Shown here: positions 17,760 to 26,055 of the stretch, one piece after another
Layout of the letters: each line of letters opens with the position of its first letter
Numbering within the stretch: position 1 is the stretch's first letter
Source: Larkinella insperata
GTDB lineage: Bacteria; Bacteroidota; Bacteroidia; Cytophagales; Spirosomataceae
Direction of reading: 5' to 3'
DNA: 64,000 bases
Assembly (NCBI RefSeq): GCF_026248825.1
Contig: NZ_CP110973.1
Location: 2,127,001-2,191,000 of the forward strand
Notes under the pieces: model-generated
Database searches by the model: none
Seen by the model: the letters and a program-made list of their open reading frames with translations, nothing else
Told to the model about the DNA's origin: nothing
Translations under genes and position numbers: made by a program

Positions 17760-17780
17760 CTGCGCAGTGTTTTTGCGCAG
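17760..17780 (+). promoter_or_regulatory. Operator-like inverted repeat upstream of the WYL gene
   Basis: CTGCGCA and TGCGCAG are exact inverted half-sites separated by seven bases, ending 40 bases before the WYL start codon. Position and symmetry fit a dimeric regulator site, perhaps autoregulation by the WYL protein. No consensus -7 box was found beside it. Confidence 0.4.
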
Positions 17781-17820
17781 TTCAGATTTTTTCTCCATTT
17801 TTCTAAAAAATTATTCTCCA

Positions 17821-18873
17821 ATGCCCGCCAACCGCAACGCCCTTATTCGCTACAAAACACTGGACAATTGCCTCCGGAACCGGCAGCGCCGTTGGACGCT
17901 CGACGACCTGATTGAAAAAGTATCGGAGGCTCTCTACGAGTACGAGGGCATGGACAAAGGCATCAGCCGGCGCACCGTTCAGGCCGATCTGCAAATGATG
18001 CGAAGCGACAAACTGGGTTATTTTGCGCCCATCATTGTCATCAACAAAAAATACTACACCTACGAGGACCCGTCGTACAGCATCACCAACCTGCCGTTGT
18101 CGGACGGCGATCTGATCCGGATGAACGAAGCCGTTGAGGTCCTGAAGCAATTCAAGGGATTTTCGCACTTCGCCAAGCTCAACGAAGTGGTGCAGAAACT
18201 GGAGGATCATGTGTACTCCACCGGCCGGAAGTCGGCACCGGTCATTGATTTCGAGAAGAACGAAGAACTAAAAGGGCTTCATTTTCTGGATGAGCTTTAT
18301 CAGGCCGTTATCCAGAAAAAAGTGTTTCAAATTCAATACCAGTCGTTTTCCGCCCGGTTTCCGCAATTTTTTACCTTTCACGTCTGGTGGCTGAAGGAAT
18401 TTAAAAACCGTTGGTTTGCGGCCGGTGTCTGCGACGGCAAAAACAACCAGTTCATCATGCATCTGGCCCTGGACCGCATACTGGCGTTAAGCCCCGCGCC
18501 GGAGATAGATTACCGTCCCAACCTGGCCATTAACCCGGAGGAGTACTACCAGGATGTTGTTGGGGTGACGGTCAGCAAGAATATACGGCCCGTTGCGGTA
18601 AAATTGCTGGTGAAATATCCACACGCGCCTTATGTGGCTACAAAACCGCTTCATCGTTCCCAGAAAGTGTTGGAACGAACGCCCGAAGGGATTCTTATTC
18701 AGCTTTGTGTGCAGCACAACTTTGAATTGGAGAAGGAAATTCTCGGTTTTGGCGATGGGATGGTTGTAATCGGACCCGAACGACTGCGGATTGCTGTTCG
18801 AAAACGCCTGCAGGCTGGTCTGCAAAACTACGCGGAAACGGATACTGTTCTCCCTGTGCCGGATGGCGTCTGA
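17821..18873 (+). CDS. WYL-domain transcriptional regulator
   Basis: A 350-residue regulator when started at MPANRNALIRYKTLD (17821); an in-frame TTG at 17767 would add 18 poor residues through the operator-like repeat. The N-terminus (about 1-85) is a winged helix-turn-helix (ISRRTVQADLQMMRSDKLGY); the WYL domain lies at about 150-240 (FQIQYQSFSARFPQF, with RWFAAGV in place of a strict WYL motif and ALDRI), and a WCX-type C-terminal domain at about 255-335. WYL domains are thought to sense nucleic acids or nucleotides and are common in phage-defence and DNA/RNA-damage loci. Its divergent position beside tRNA-like elements, slipin and rtcB makes it the likely controller of that set. Confidence 0.9.
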   Translation: MPANRNALIRYKTLDNCLRNRQRRWTLDDLIEKVSEALYEYEGMDKGISRRTVQADLQMMRSDKLGYFAPIIVINKKYYTYEDPSYSITNLPLSDGDLIRMNEAVEVLKQFKGFSHFAKLNEVVQKLEDHVYSTGRKSAPVIDFEKNEELKGLHFLDELYQAVIQKKVFQIQYQSFSARFPQFFTFHVWWLKEFKNRWFAAGVCDGKNNQFIMHLALDRILALSPAPEIDYRPNLAINPEEYYQDVVGVTVSKNIRPVAVKLLVKYPHAPYVATKPLHRSQKVLERTPEGILIQLCVQHNFELEKEILGFGDGMVVIGPERLRIAVRKRLQAGLQNYAETDTVLPVPDGV

Positions 18874-19002
18874 TTATCCTGAGATGCCACCGCTAGTACG
18901 GTTCTAGCGCAATGTGTTCCCAGTTTTATCGGCGGTAAGACTCCGCCAACAAAATAATAATGGCAGACTCGGGTAACTTCCATAATATCAGTTGACAATA
19001 GT

Positions 19003-19034
19003 TTTGTTTTTACATCATAAATTATCTATCTTTG
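19003..19034 (+). promoter_or_regulatory. Promoter of fusA
   Basis: TTTG (19003-19006), a 20-base spacer and TATCTTTG (19027-19034) match the Bacteroidota sigma-factor consensus at both boxes. It lies 98 bases before the fusA start. The preceding spacer also holds a small hairpin CGCTAG/CTAGCG at 18891-18909 without a T-run. Confidence 0.75.
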
Positions 19035-19131
19035 CGGTCTGATTCGCGAAAAGTGTCTTTTTGAATAGACCCAGACGATTCTTGCGTACCCGAATTTGTA
19101 TATTAACTTCTGAAATTATACTTCATTAATT

Positions 19132-21234
19132 ATGGCAACTGATCTTCGATACCTGCGAAACATTGGTATCGCTGCCCACATCGACGCCGGTAAAACGACT
19201 ACGACCGAGCGGATTCTTTATTACGCCGGGGTGAGCCACAAAATCGGCGAAGTACACGAAGGGGCTGCTACCATGGACTGGATGGAGCAGGAACAGGAAC
19301 GCGGTATCACCATTACGTCGGCTGCTACAACCGTCAACTGGAAATACCGTGACCAGAACTATCATGTCAATATTATCGATACCCCGGGTCACGTAGACTT
19401 TACGGTAGAGGTAAACCGGTCGCTGCGCGTACTGGATGGTCTGGTGTTCTTGTTTAGTGCAGTAGATGGTGTTGAGCCGCAGTCAGAAACCAACTGGCGA
19501 TTGGCCAACAATTACAACGTGGCCCGTCTGGGTTTCGTGAATAAAATGGACCGGGCCGGTGCCGACTTCCTGAACGTTGTCAATCAGGTAAAAGAAATGC
19601 TCGGTAGCAATGCCGTACCGCTGCAATTGCCGATCGGTGCCGAAGATAACTTCAAAGGTGTGGTTGACCTGGTTAACTTCCGCGGTATCCAGTGGAACGA
19701 GCACGACAAAGGAATGACCTTCCAGGAAGTGCCCATCCCGGATGATATGCTCGAAGAAGCCCGCGAATGGCGTGGTAAACTGCTCGAAGCCGTTGCGGAA
19801 TACGACGAATCGTTGATGGAGAAATACTTCGAAGACGAAAACTCGATCACGGAAGATGAAATCCTGACGGCTCTGCGCCAGGCTACCATCGAGATGAAAA
19901 TCGTTCCGATGTTGTGCGGTTCTTCGTTCAAAAATAAAGGGGTGCAGACGATGCTCGATTACGTGATGTCGCTGCTGCCTTCTCCGCTCGACAAACCGGA
20001 AATCAAAGGAACTAACCCGAACACGGATCAGGAAGTCGTTCGTCACCCGACGGAAAGCGACCCGTTCACGGCATTGGGCTTTAAAATTGCGACCGACCCC
20101 TACGTTGGCCGTCTGTGCTTCGTACGCGTTTACTCAGGTGCATTGGAGTCAGGTTCTTACGTTCTGAACACCCGTTCAGGCAACAAGGAACGGATTTCTC
20201 GGATTTTCCAGATGCACGCCAACAAGCAGAATCAGATTGATAAACTGCGGGCGGGTGATATTGGTGCAGTCGTTGGGTTTAAAGACATCAAGACGGGCGA
20301 TACCCTTTGCGATGAGAAAAACCCGATTATCCTGGAATCCATGATCTTCCCGGATCCGGTTATTGGTTACGCCATCGAACCGAAGAAAACGGCTGATCAG
20401 GATAACTTCTCGAAAGCCATTGGTAAACTGATCGAAGAAGATCCGACTCTGAAAGTAGAAACGGATGAAGAAACCGGTCAGACGATTATCCGGGGTATGG
20501 GTGAGCTTCACCTTGAAATTATCATCGACCGGATGCGTCGGGAGTTCAAAGTAGAAGTAAACCAGGGTGCTCCGCAGGTGGCTTACAAAGAAACGCTGAC
20601 GAAAAACTTCGAACACCGCGAGCTTTACAAAAAGCAAACGGGTGGTCGTGGTAAGTTTGCCGACATCGTATTCGAAATCATGCCGGGCGAAGAAGGTAAA
20701 ACCGGCCTGGAGTTCATCAACGGAATTGTTGGTGGGGTTATTCCGCGTGAATTCATCCCGTCGGTAGAGAAAGGCTTCCGCGAAGCCATGTCAACAGGTC
20801 CGTTGGCGGGTTATCCGGTCGACTCTATGAAAGTACGGTTGTTCCACGGTTCCTTCCACGACGTTGACTCCGATTCGCTATCATTCGAATTGGCGGCTCG
20901 TCTGGGCTTCCGTGAAGCTGCCAAACAGGCCGGTCCGAAACTGCTTGAACCGATTATGGCGGTGGAAGTTCTAACACCGGAAGAATACACCGGTCCGATC
21001 ACGGGTGACCTGAACCGTCGGCGTGGTATCATGAAAGGGATGGATAGCCGGGCTGGCTCACAGGTTATCAAAGCAGATGTTCCGCTGTCGGAGCTGTTTG
21101 GTTACGTAACGGATCTGCGGACAATGTCATCCGGTCGTGCAACGGCTAACCTGACGTTCTCACACTACGAACAAGTGCCGACTAACTTGGCAGAAGGCAT
21201 CGTAGCCAAAGCAAAAGGAACGGTTAAAGCTTAA
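19132..21234 (+). CDS. fusA: Elongation factor G
   Basis: A 700-residue translational GTPase that drives ribosomal translocation. G motifs are intact: AHIDAGKTTTTERILYY (G1), RGITITSAATT (switch I/G2), DTPGHVDF (G3), NKMDRAGAD (G4) and GSSFKNKG (G5). Domains II to V follow, with the domain IV loop around FHGSFHDVDSDS. Length and motifs are those of canonical bacterial EF-G, not a ribosome-protection paralogue. Here fusA has its own promoter and terminator and lacks rpsL-rpsG upstream; the usual str operon is therefore split, with a WYL gene in front. Confidence 0.98.
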   Translation: MATDLRYLRNIGIAAHIDAGKTTTTERILYYAGVSHKIGEVHEGAATMDWMEQEQERGITITSAATTVNWKYRDQNYHVNIIDTPGHVDFTVEVNRSLRVLDGLVFLFSAVDGVEPQSETNWRLANNYNVARLGFVNKMDRAGADFLNVVNQVKEMLGSNAVPLQLPIGAEDNFKGVVDLVNFRGIQWNEHDKGMTFQEVPIPDDMLEEAREWRGKLLEAVAEYDESLMEKYFEDENSITEDEILTALRQATIEMKIVPMLCGSSFKNKGVQTMLDYVMSLLPSPLDKPEIKGTNPNTDQEVVRHPTESDPFTALGFKIATDPYVGRLCFVRVYSGALESGSYVLNTRSGNKERISRIFQMHANKQNQIDKLRAGDIGAVVGFKDIKTGDTLCDEKNPIILESMIFPDPVIGYAIEPKKTADQDNFSKAIGKLIEEDPTLKVETDEETGQTIIRGMGELHLEIIIDRMRREFKVEVNQGAPQVAYKETLTKNFEHRELYKKQTGGRGKFADIVFEIMPGEEGKTGLEFINGIVGGVIPREFIPSVEKGFREAMSTGPLAGYPVDSMKVRLFHGSFHDVDSDSLSFELAARLGFREAAKQAGPKLLEPIMAVEVLTPEEYTGPITGDLNRRRGIMKGMDSRAGSQVIKADVPLSELFGYVTDLRTMSSGRATANLTFSHYEQVPTNLAEGIVAKAKGTVKA

Positions 21235-21245
21235 ATTTAGACAAG

Positions 21246-21282
21246 ACAGAGAGCGGTTAGCGATACCTGCTCTCTGTTTTTT
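21246..21282 (+). terminator. Intrinsic terminator after fusA
   Basis: ACAGAGAGC (21246-21254) pairs with GCTCTCTGT (21269-21277) and is followed by a T-run to 21282. It separates fusA from rpsJ. Confidence 0.85.
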
Positions 21283-21371
21283 ATAAAAGCCGGATTGCTG
21301 GAGTAAATGGTTCTTTCAGCATCGGGCCGCCGGCCATAAACCGGTTACTTTTATCAGAACCACAAATTGTC

Positions 21372-21677
<306 letters not shown>

Positions 21678-21710
21678 GGCTAAAAATCTTTCTAACTTTT
21701 TCGCAAAAAA

Positions 21711-21742
21711 TTTTTAGAAAGAAAAGAAATAGTCTATATTTG
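21711..21742 (+). promoter_or_regulatory. Promoter of the rpsJ-rplC intergenic RNA
   Basis: TATATTTG at 21735-21742 matches TAnnTTTG exactly; TTTT at 21711-21714 stands at the right distance for a weak -33 box. Predicted transcription begins near 21749. Confidence 0.6.
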
Positions 21743-21748
21743 CAATCC

Positions 21749-21886
21749 GAATCGCGAAGTAAAGGCAACGACATAAATCGGATGAAGGTCCTCTTCGGAA
21801 ACCGCATCTGACTATTTTAGTCCGGTAATCCATGAAACTTGGATCAACCGAGCAGAAGGTCAGGTGTAACACACCTGGCCTTTTTT
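21749..21886 (+). ncRNA. Probable small RNA between rpsJ and rplC
   Basis: About 138 bases lie between a consensus -7 box and a strong intrinsic terminator, without an evident reading frame. Short stems run through it: ATCCGA/TCGGAT (21745-21783), GGT/ACC around CCTCTTCGGAA, GACTA/TAGTC (21810-21822), ATCCA/TGGAT (21828-21844), then the terminator stem. It is either a free small RNA or a leader attenuator for the ribosomal operon, although rplC has a separate better promoter downstream. I do not recognise the family. Confidence 0.5.
21858..21886 (+). terminator. Strong intrinsic terminator upstream of rplC
   Basis: GGTCAGGTGT and ACACCTGGCC pair over ten positions (one G-U) around AAC, followed directly by TTTTTTG and more T. 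It ends the intergenic unit 124 bases before rplC. Confidence 0.85.
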
Positions 21887-21924
21887 GTTTTTGACCGAAA
21901 TAGTTGATAATAAATAAAATACGG

Positions 21925-21956
21925 TTTGGAATAGAGGGTAGTAATTCGTACTTTTG
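21925..21956 (+). promoter_or_regulatory. Main promoter of the rplC-rplQ ribosomal superoperon
   Basis: TTTG (21925-21928), 20 bases, and TACTTTTG (21949-21956) match both boxes of the Bacteroidota consensus. The rplC start is 54 bases downstream. Confidence 0.8.
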
Positions 21957-22010
21957 CACTCCGTTTTTTGGGTTTATACTTATAAATTCCTGCTTTACAA
22001 CCACTTATTT

Positions 22011-22631
22011 ATGTCTGGTTTAATTGGAAAGAAGATTGGGATGACCAGTCTGTACAATGCTGACGGGCAGGCTCTGGCATGTACAGTCATTGAAGCTGGT
22101 CCCTGTGTTGTTACTCAGGTAAAAACGCAGGAGTCGGACGGTTACCAAGCCGTCCAGTTGGGTTACGGTGAAAAGAAAGAAAAACGTACCACTAAGCCTT
22201 TGCTTGGTCACTTCAAAAAAGCTGGTACGACGCCGAAACGCAAATTAGTTGAGTTTAAAACATTCGAGAAAAACCTGGACCTAGGTCAAACCCTGGAGGT
22301 TGCGGATGTTTTTGTTGAAGGCGACTTCGTAGACGTTGTTGGAACGGTGAAAGGTCGCGGCTTCCAAGGTGTTGTGAAGCGCCACGGTTTTGGCGGTGTC
22401 GGTGGACAAACCCACGGTCAGCACAATCGCCAGCGTCACCCGGGTTCAATCGGTGCCTGTTCGTTCCCATCGCGGGTTTTCAAAGGCTTGCGGATGGCGG
22501 GTCGTTACGGCGGCAACCGGGTTAAAGTACAGAACCTGCGCGTTCTGAAAGTTCTGCCCGAGCAGAATTTGATCGTAGTGAGCGGCTCGGTACCGGGCGC
22601 AAAAAATTCGTTCCTCATTTTAGATAAGTAA
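22011..22631 (+). CDS. rplC: 50S ribosomal protein L3
   Basis: 206 residues from MSGLIGKKIGMTS; an upstream in-frame ATG at 21954 lies inside the promoter's -7 box and is rejected. The central loop with GQTHGQHNRQRHPGSIGACS and FPSRVFKGLRMAG reaches toward the peptidyl-transferase centre. L3 is an early assembly protein of the large subunit. First gene after the operon promoter, two bases before rplD. Confidence 0.98.
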   Translation: MSGLIGKKIGMTSLYNADGQALACTVIEAGPCVVTQVKTQESDGYQAVQLGYGEKKEKRTTKPLLGHFKKAGTTPKRKLVEFKTFEKNLDLGQTLEVADVFVEGDFVDVVGTVKGRGFQGVVKRHGFGGVGGQTHGQHNRQRHPGSIGACSFPSRVFKGLRMAGRYGGNRVKVQNLRVLKVLPEQNLIVVSGSVPGAKNSFLILDK

Positions 22632-22633
22632 TC

Positions 22634-23260
22634 ATGGAGGTAGCAGTTTATAACTCGAAAGGAGAGGATACAGGCAAAAAAGTGAATTTGTCTGATGATA
22701 TCTTCGGAATTGAGCCGAACGAGCACGCGATCTACTTAGACGTGAAACAATACCTGGCAAACCAACGTCAGGGAACGCACAAGGCAAAAGAACGGGGTGA
22801 GAATGCTCACTCAACCCGTAAGATTAAGAAACAGAAAGGTACGGGTGGTGCGCGCGCCGGTTCTATCAAATCGCCGGTATTTGTTGGCGGTGGAACCATC
22901 TTCGGTCCTCGTCCCCGCGACTACTCGTTCAAACTGAACAAGAAAGTTAAGCAACTTGCTCGTAAGTCGGCGTTGGCCGCTAAAGCGAAAGGAAACAGTG
23001 TTTCAATCCTGGATAACTTTACGCTGGAAGCAGCCCGTACGAAATCATACATCGAGTTTCTGAATGGTTTTCAGGCATTGAATACTAAAACGTTGTTGAT
23101 TCTGCCAGAGGTAGACGCAAACGTAGTTCTGTCAAGCCGTAACCTGCAGAAAGCGAAAGTAACGACGGCTGATAACGTCAACACCTATGATCTGATGCAC
23201 GCTGATCGTCTGCTGATTGCGGAAGGTGCCTTGTCGAAACTAGAATCTCTTCTCCAGTAA
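22634..23260 (+). CDS. rplD: 50S ribosomal protein L4
   Basis: 208 residues. The extended loop KKQKGTGGARAGS and GGGTIFGPRPRDYSF lines the polypeptide exit tunnel, where macrolide-resistance changes arise in other bacteria. In E. coli L4 represses its own S10 operon; whether the leader here takes part in such control cannot be seen. Confidence 0.98.
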   Translation: MEVAVYNSKGEDTGKKVNLSDDIFGIEPNEHAIYLDVKQYLANQRQGTHKAKERGENAHSTRKIKKQKGTGGARAGSIKSPVFVGGGTIFGPRPRDYSFKLNKKVKQLARKSALAAKAKGNSVSILDNFTLEAARTKSYIEFLNGFQALNTKTLLILPEVDANVVLSSRNLQKAKVTTADNVNTYDLMHADRLLIAEGALSKLESLLQ

Positions 23261-23266
23261 TTGACT

Positions 23267-23560
23267 ATGGAAAACGTACTGAAAAGACCGATCATTACCG
23301 AGAAGGTGACGGCCCAGAACAAGAAAGGCCAATACGGATTTGAGGTATCGATGAATGCCAACAAAATCGAAATCAAAAAGGCCGTCGAAAAACTGTACGG
23401 TGTTACGGTAACGGAAGTAAACACGATGCGGTGCATTGGTCATAAAAAATCAAAAAGCACGAAAAAAGGCGCAATCACTTCTGGCCGTACATCAACCTGG
23501 AAAAAAGCAATCGTTACGGTTGCCGAAGGAGAGATCATCGATATTTACGCCGAAGCATAA
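23267..23560 (+). CDS. rplW: 50S ribosomal protein L23
   Basis: 97 residues from the ATG at 23267 (MENVLKRPIITEKV); a TTG at 23261 would add only two residues and is unlikely. L23 sits at the tunnel exit and docks trigger factor and SRP. The family signature VNTMRCIGHKKSK is present. Six bases follow the rplD stop. Confidence 0.97.
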   Translation: MENVLKRPIITEKVTAQNKKGQYGFEVSMNANKIEIKKAVEKLYGVTVTEVNTMRCIGHKKSKSTKKGAITSGRTSTWKKAIVTVAEGEIIDIYAEA

Positions 23561-23604
23561 GGGGTAACCCAACCACGAACGACTAAACGAAGTAGTTAGG
23601 AATC

Positions 23605-24429
23605 ATGGGAGTTAAGAAACTGAAACCAACAACCCCGAGTCAGCGTTTTCGGGTGGCCCCGGACTTTGCCGAGATCACTACCGACAAACCGGAACGGAGC
23701 CTGCTGGTAACGATAAAAAGAACCGGTGGTCGTAACAACCAGGGACACCGGTCGATGCGCTACATCGGTGGCGGTCACAAAAAACAATACCGGATTATCG
23801 ACTTCAAACGCGATAAGATGGATATTCCGGCAACGGTTAAAACGATCGAGTACGATCCGAACCGTTCCGCTCGTATTGCGCTGCTTTTCTATGCTGATGG
23901 CGAGAAACGCTATATTCTTGCTCCACAGGGCATTACCGTTGGACAACAAGTGATTGCGGGCGCATCAGTCGCTCCCGAAGTAGGAAATGCCCTGCCACTG
24001 TCGTCCATGCCGATTGGTACTATCGTTCACAACGTTGAGCTAAAGCCTGGCAAAGGTGGAGCGATGGTTCGGAGTGCGGGTACATACGCACAGTTGGTTG
24101 CCCGGGAAGATAAATACGCGATCTTGCGGATGCCTTCGGGGGAACAACGGATGGTACTGGGAACTTGCATTGCAACGGTCGGTTCTGTGTCCAACCCGGA
24201 CCACATGAACGTCAGCATCGGTAAAGCGGGTCGTACTCGCTGGCTGGGCCGCCGTCCGCGCGTTCGTGGTGTTGCCATGAACCCGGTCGATCACCCAATG
24301 GGTGGTGGTGAAGGACGGGCGTCTGGTGGTCACCCACGTTCACGTACGGGTCTGTATGCAAAAGGCAAGAAGACTCGCCCGGTAAACAAATATTCAGATC
24401 GTTTGATCATTAGTAAACGGAAAAAATAA
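23605..24429 (+). CDS. rplB: 50S ribosomal protein L2
   Basis: 274 residues, normal length. The signature MNPVDHPMGGGEGRASGGHP keeps the His near the peptidyl-transferase centre (DHP); the second His of the E. coli DHPHGGGEG block is Met here, which I believe is common in Bacteroidota. L2 binds 23S rRNA and supports subunit joining. It ends seven bases before rpsS. Confidence 0.98.
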   Translation: MGVKKLKPTTPSQRFRVAPDFAEITTDKPERSLLVTIKRTGGRNNQGHRSMRYIGGGHKKQYRIIDFKRDKMDIPATVKTIEYDPNRSARIALLFYADGEKRYILAPQGITVGQQVIAGASVAPEVGNALPLSSMPIGTIVHNVELKPGKGGAMVRSAGTYAQLVAREDKYAILRMPSGEQRMVLGTCIATVGSVSNPDHMNVSIGKAGRTRWLGRRPRVRGVAMNPVDHPMGGGEGRASGGHPRSRTGLYAKGKKTRPVNKYSDRLIISKRKK

Positions 24430-24436
24430 GAGGTAG

Positions 24437-24715
24437 ATGGCACGCTCACTTAAAAAGGGTCCCTACATAGATTTTCGTCTGGAAAAAAAGGTGGAAACCA
24501 TGAATGATTCGGGTCGTAAGTCCGTTATCAAAACTTGGTCACGCCGTTCAATGATTTCTCCGGATTTCGTTGGCCATACGTTCGCCGTCCACAATGGCAA
24601 TAAGTTCATTCCGGTATATGTTACCGAGAACATGGTCGGTCATAAGTTAGGCGAGTTTTCACCAACCCGTAACTTCCGGGGCCACGTTGCGAAGAAAGAC
24701 AAAGGCAAACGATAG
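24437..24715 (+). CDS. rpsS: 30S ribosomal protein S19
   Basis: 92 residues starting MARSLKKGPYIDFRL with the C-terminal GHKLGEFSPTRNFRGH block. S19 forms part of the 30S head with S13 and touches the A-site finger. Length and motifs are canonical. Confidence 0.98.
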   Translation: MARSLKKGPYIDFRLEKKVETMNDSGRKSVIKTWSRRSMISPDFVGHTFAVHNGNKFIPVYVTENMVGHKLGEFSPTRNFRGHVAKKDKGKR

Positions 24716-24775
24716 AATTGTTTAACGTTTACCGCTTGAAAGTTTACTGAAGGCGTTAAACCTGAAACCAAAAAA

Positions 24776-25165
24776 ATGGAAGCAGTAGCAAAGCTAAAAA
24801 ATGTGCCTTCGTCTCCTCGTAAAATGCGGCTGGTTGCCGATATGATTCGGGGGCAGAAGGTGAGCAAAGCGTTGGGAATTCTGCGTTATCAACCTCAGGC
24901 TGGTGCTGCATTGCTGGAAAAGCTGCTGCTATCGGCGGTTGCTAACTGGCAGCAAAAAAACGAGAACGAACGTGCTGAAGATGCCGATCTATACGTAAAA
25001 ACGATCTTTGTAGATGGTGGCCGGATGCTGAAGCGTCTGCGTCCTGCTCCTCAAGGACGTGGCCACCGGATTCGTAAACGTTCTAATCACGTAACGATCA
25101 TCGTTGAAAGTGCCGCAACCGGCCTTACCGTTGCACCAGAAGTTTCAACAGAAAACGCAGAATAA
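24776..25165 (+). CDS. rplV: 50S ribosomal protein L22
   Basis: 129 residues. The beta-hairpin lining the exit tunnel is visible in DGGRMLKRLRPAPQGRGHRI. The C-terminus carries a short acidic extension (PEVSTENAE). Sixty bases separate it from rpsS, with no gene or terminator between. Confidence 0.98.
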   Translation: MEAVAKLKNVPSSPRKMRLVADMIRGQKVSKALGILRYQPQAGAALLEKLLLSAVANWQQKNENERAEDADLYVKTIFVDGGRMLKRLRPAPQGRGHRIRKRSNHVTIIVESAATGLTVAPEVSTENAE

Positions 25166-25177
25166 CAAGACAATAAA

Positions 25178-26005
25178 ATGGGACAAAAAGTAAACCCCGT
25201 TGGTTTTCGGCTTGGCATCGTTAAGGGATGGGATTCTAGCTGGTATGGCGGCAAAGAGTTTCCGGATAAGCTGGTTGAAGACGAACGAATCAGAAAATAT
25301 ATCCAGGCTCGTATTCCGAAAGGATCGATAGCCCGGGTTGTTATCGAGCGGACCCTGAAACGCATTACGCTGACTATTCACACGGCCCGTCCGGGTATTG
25401 TGATCGGTAAAGGTGGTGGTGAAGTCGATAAGATTAAGGAAGAGTTAAAGAAAATCACCGGTAAAGACGTTCAAATTAATATTTTCGAGATCAAACGTCC
25501 GGAAATTGATGCGAAACTGATTGGTGAGACGATTGCTCAACAACTTCAGGCTCGTATTTCATACCGTCGGGCCATGAAGCAGGCGATTAGCTCGGCCATC
25601 CGGGTTGGCGCTCAAGGAATCAAAGTTCGCGTATCGGGTCGTCTGGGCGGTGCTGAAATGGCTCGTACAGAAGAATACAAAGAAGGTCGCGTACCGCTGC
25701 ACACGCTGCGTGCGGATATCGACTACGCCATTTCAGAAGCTCAAACGATTTACGGCAAAATCGGAATCAAAGTTTGGGTTTTTAAAGGTGAGCTGTACGG
25801 TAAGCGGGATTTGTCACCAGCTGCTCAAATCACGGCTGCTCAATCGGAGCGCGGTGGCGAGCGGAGCGAACGCCGTGGCGATCGCGGAGATCGTCGTGGG
25901 GATCGCGGTGGTGATGGCGAGCGCAACGACCGTCGCCGGGGCCGGAACGATCAGAACCGGGGTGGTCAGCGTGGTGGTCAAGGCCAGGGCGGACGCAAGA
26001 GATAG
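25178..26005 (+). CDS. rpsC: 30S ribosomal protein S3 with long Arg/Gly/Asp-rich tail
   Basis: 275 residues. The KH domain (GIVIGKGGGEVDKIKEEL) and the C-terminal S3 domain are normal to about residue 215; S3 lies at the mRNA entry tunnel and has helicase activity there. Residues about 220-275 form a low-complexity tail of RG, RGD and RRG repeats (QSERGGERSERRGDRGDRR onward). E. coli S3 has 233 residues, so about 40-50 are added, an RGG-box-like design that may bind RNA. The reading frame and GC content continue without a break. Confidence 0.97.
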   Translation: MGQKVNPVGFRLGIVKGWDSSWYGGKEFPDKLVEDERIRKYIQARIPKGSIARVVIERTLKRITLTIHTARPGIVIGKGGGEVDKIKEELKKITGKDVQINIFEIKRPEIDAKLIGETIAQQLQARISYRRAMKQAISSAIRVGAQGIKVRVSGRLGGAEMARTEEYKEGRVPLHTLRADIDYAISEAQTIYGKIGIKVWVFKGELYGKRDLSPAAQITAAQSERGGERSERRGDRGDRRGDRGGDGERNDRRRGRNDQNRGGQRGGQGQGGRKR

Positions 26006-26055
26006 TAAGAACATCGGGCGTCAGCTATAGCAGCGTCCTTTAGATACGACTAAAG

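Noticed and set aside
21954..22010. A longer L3 with 19 extra N-terminal residues
   Set aside because: The extra ATG lies in the -7 box of the operon promoter and the residues do not match L3.
25830..26005. Frameshift as the cause of the S3 tail
   Set aside because: The tail stays in frame with even codon use and ends in a normal stop before rplP, so a real extension is more likely.
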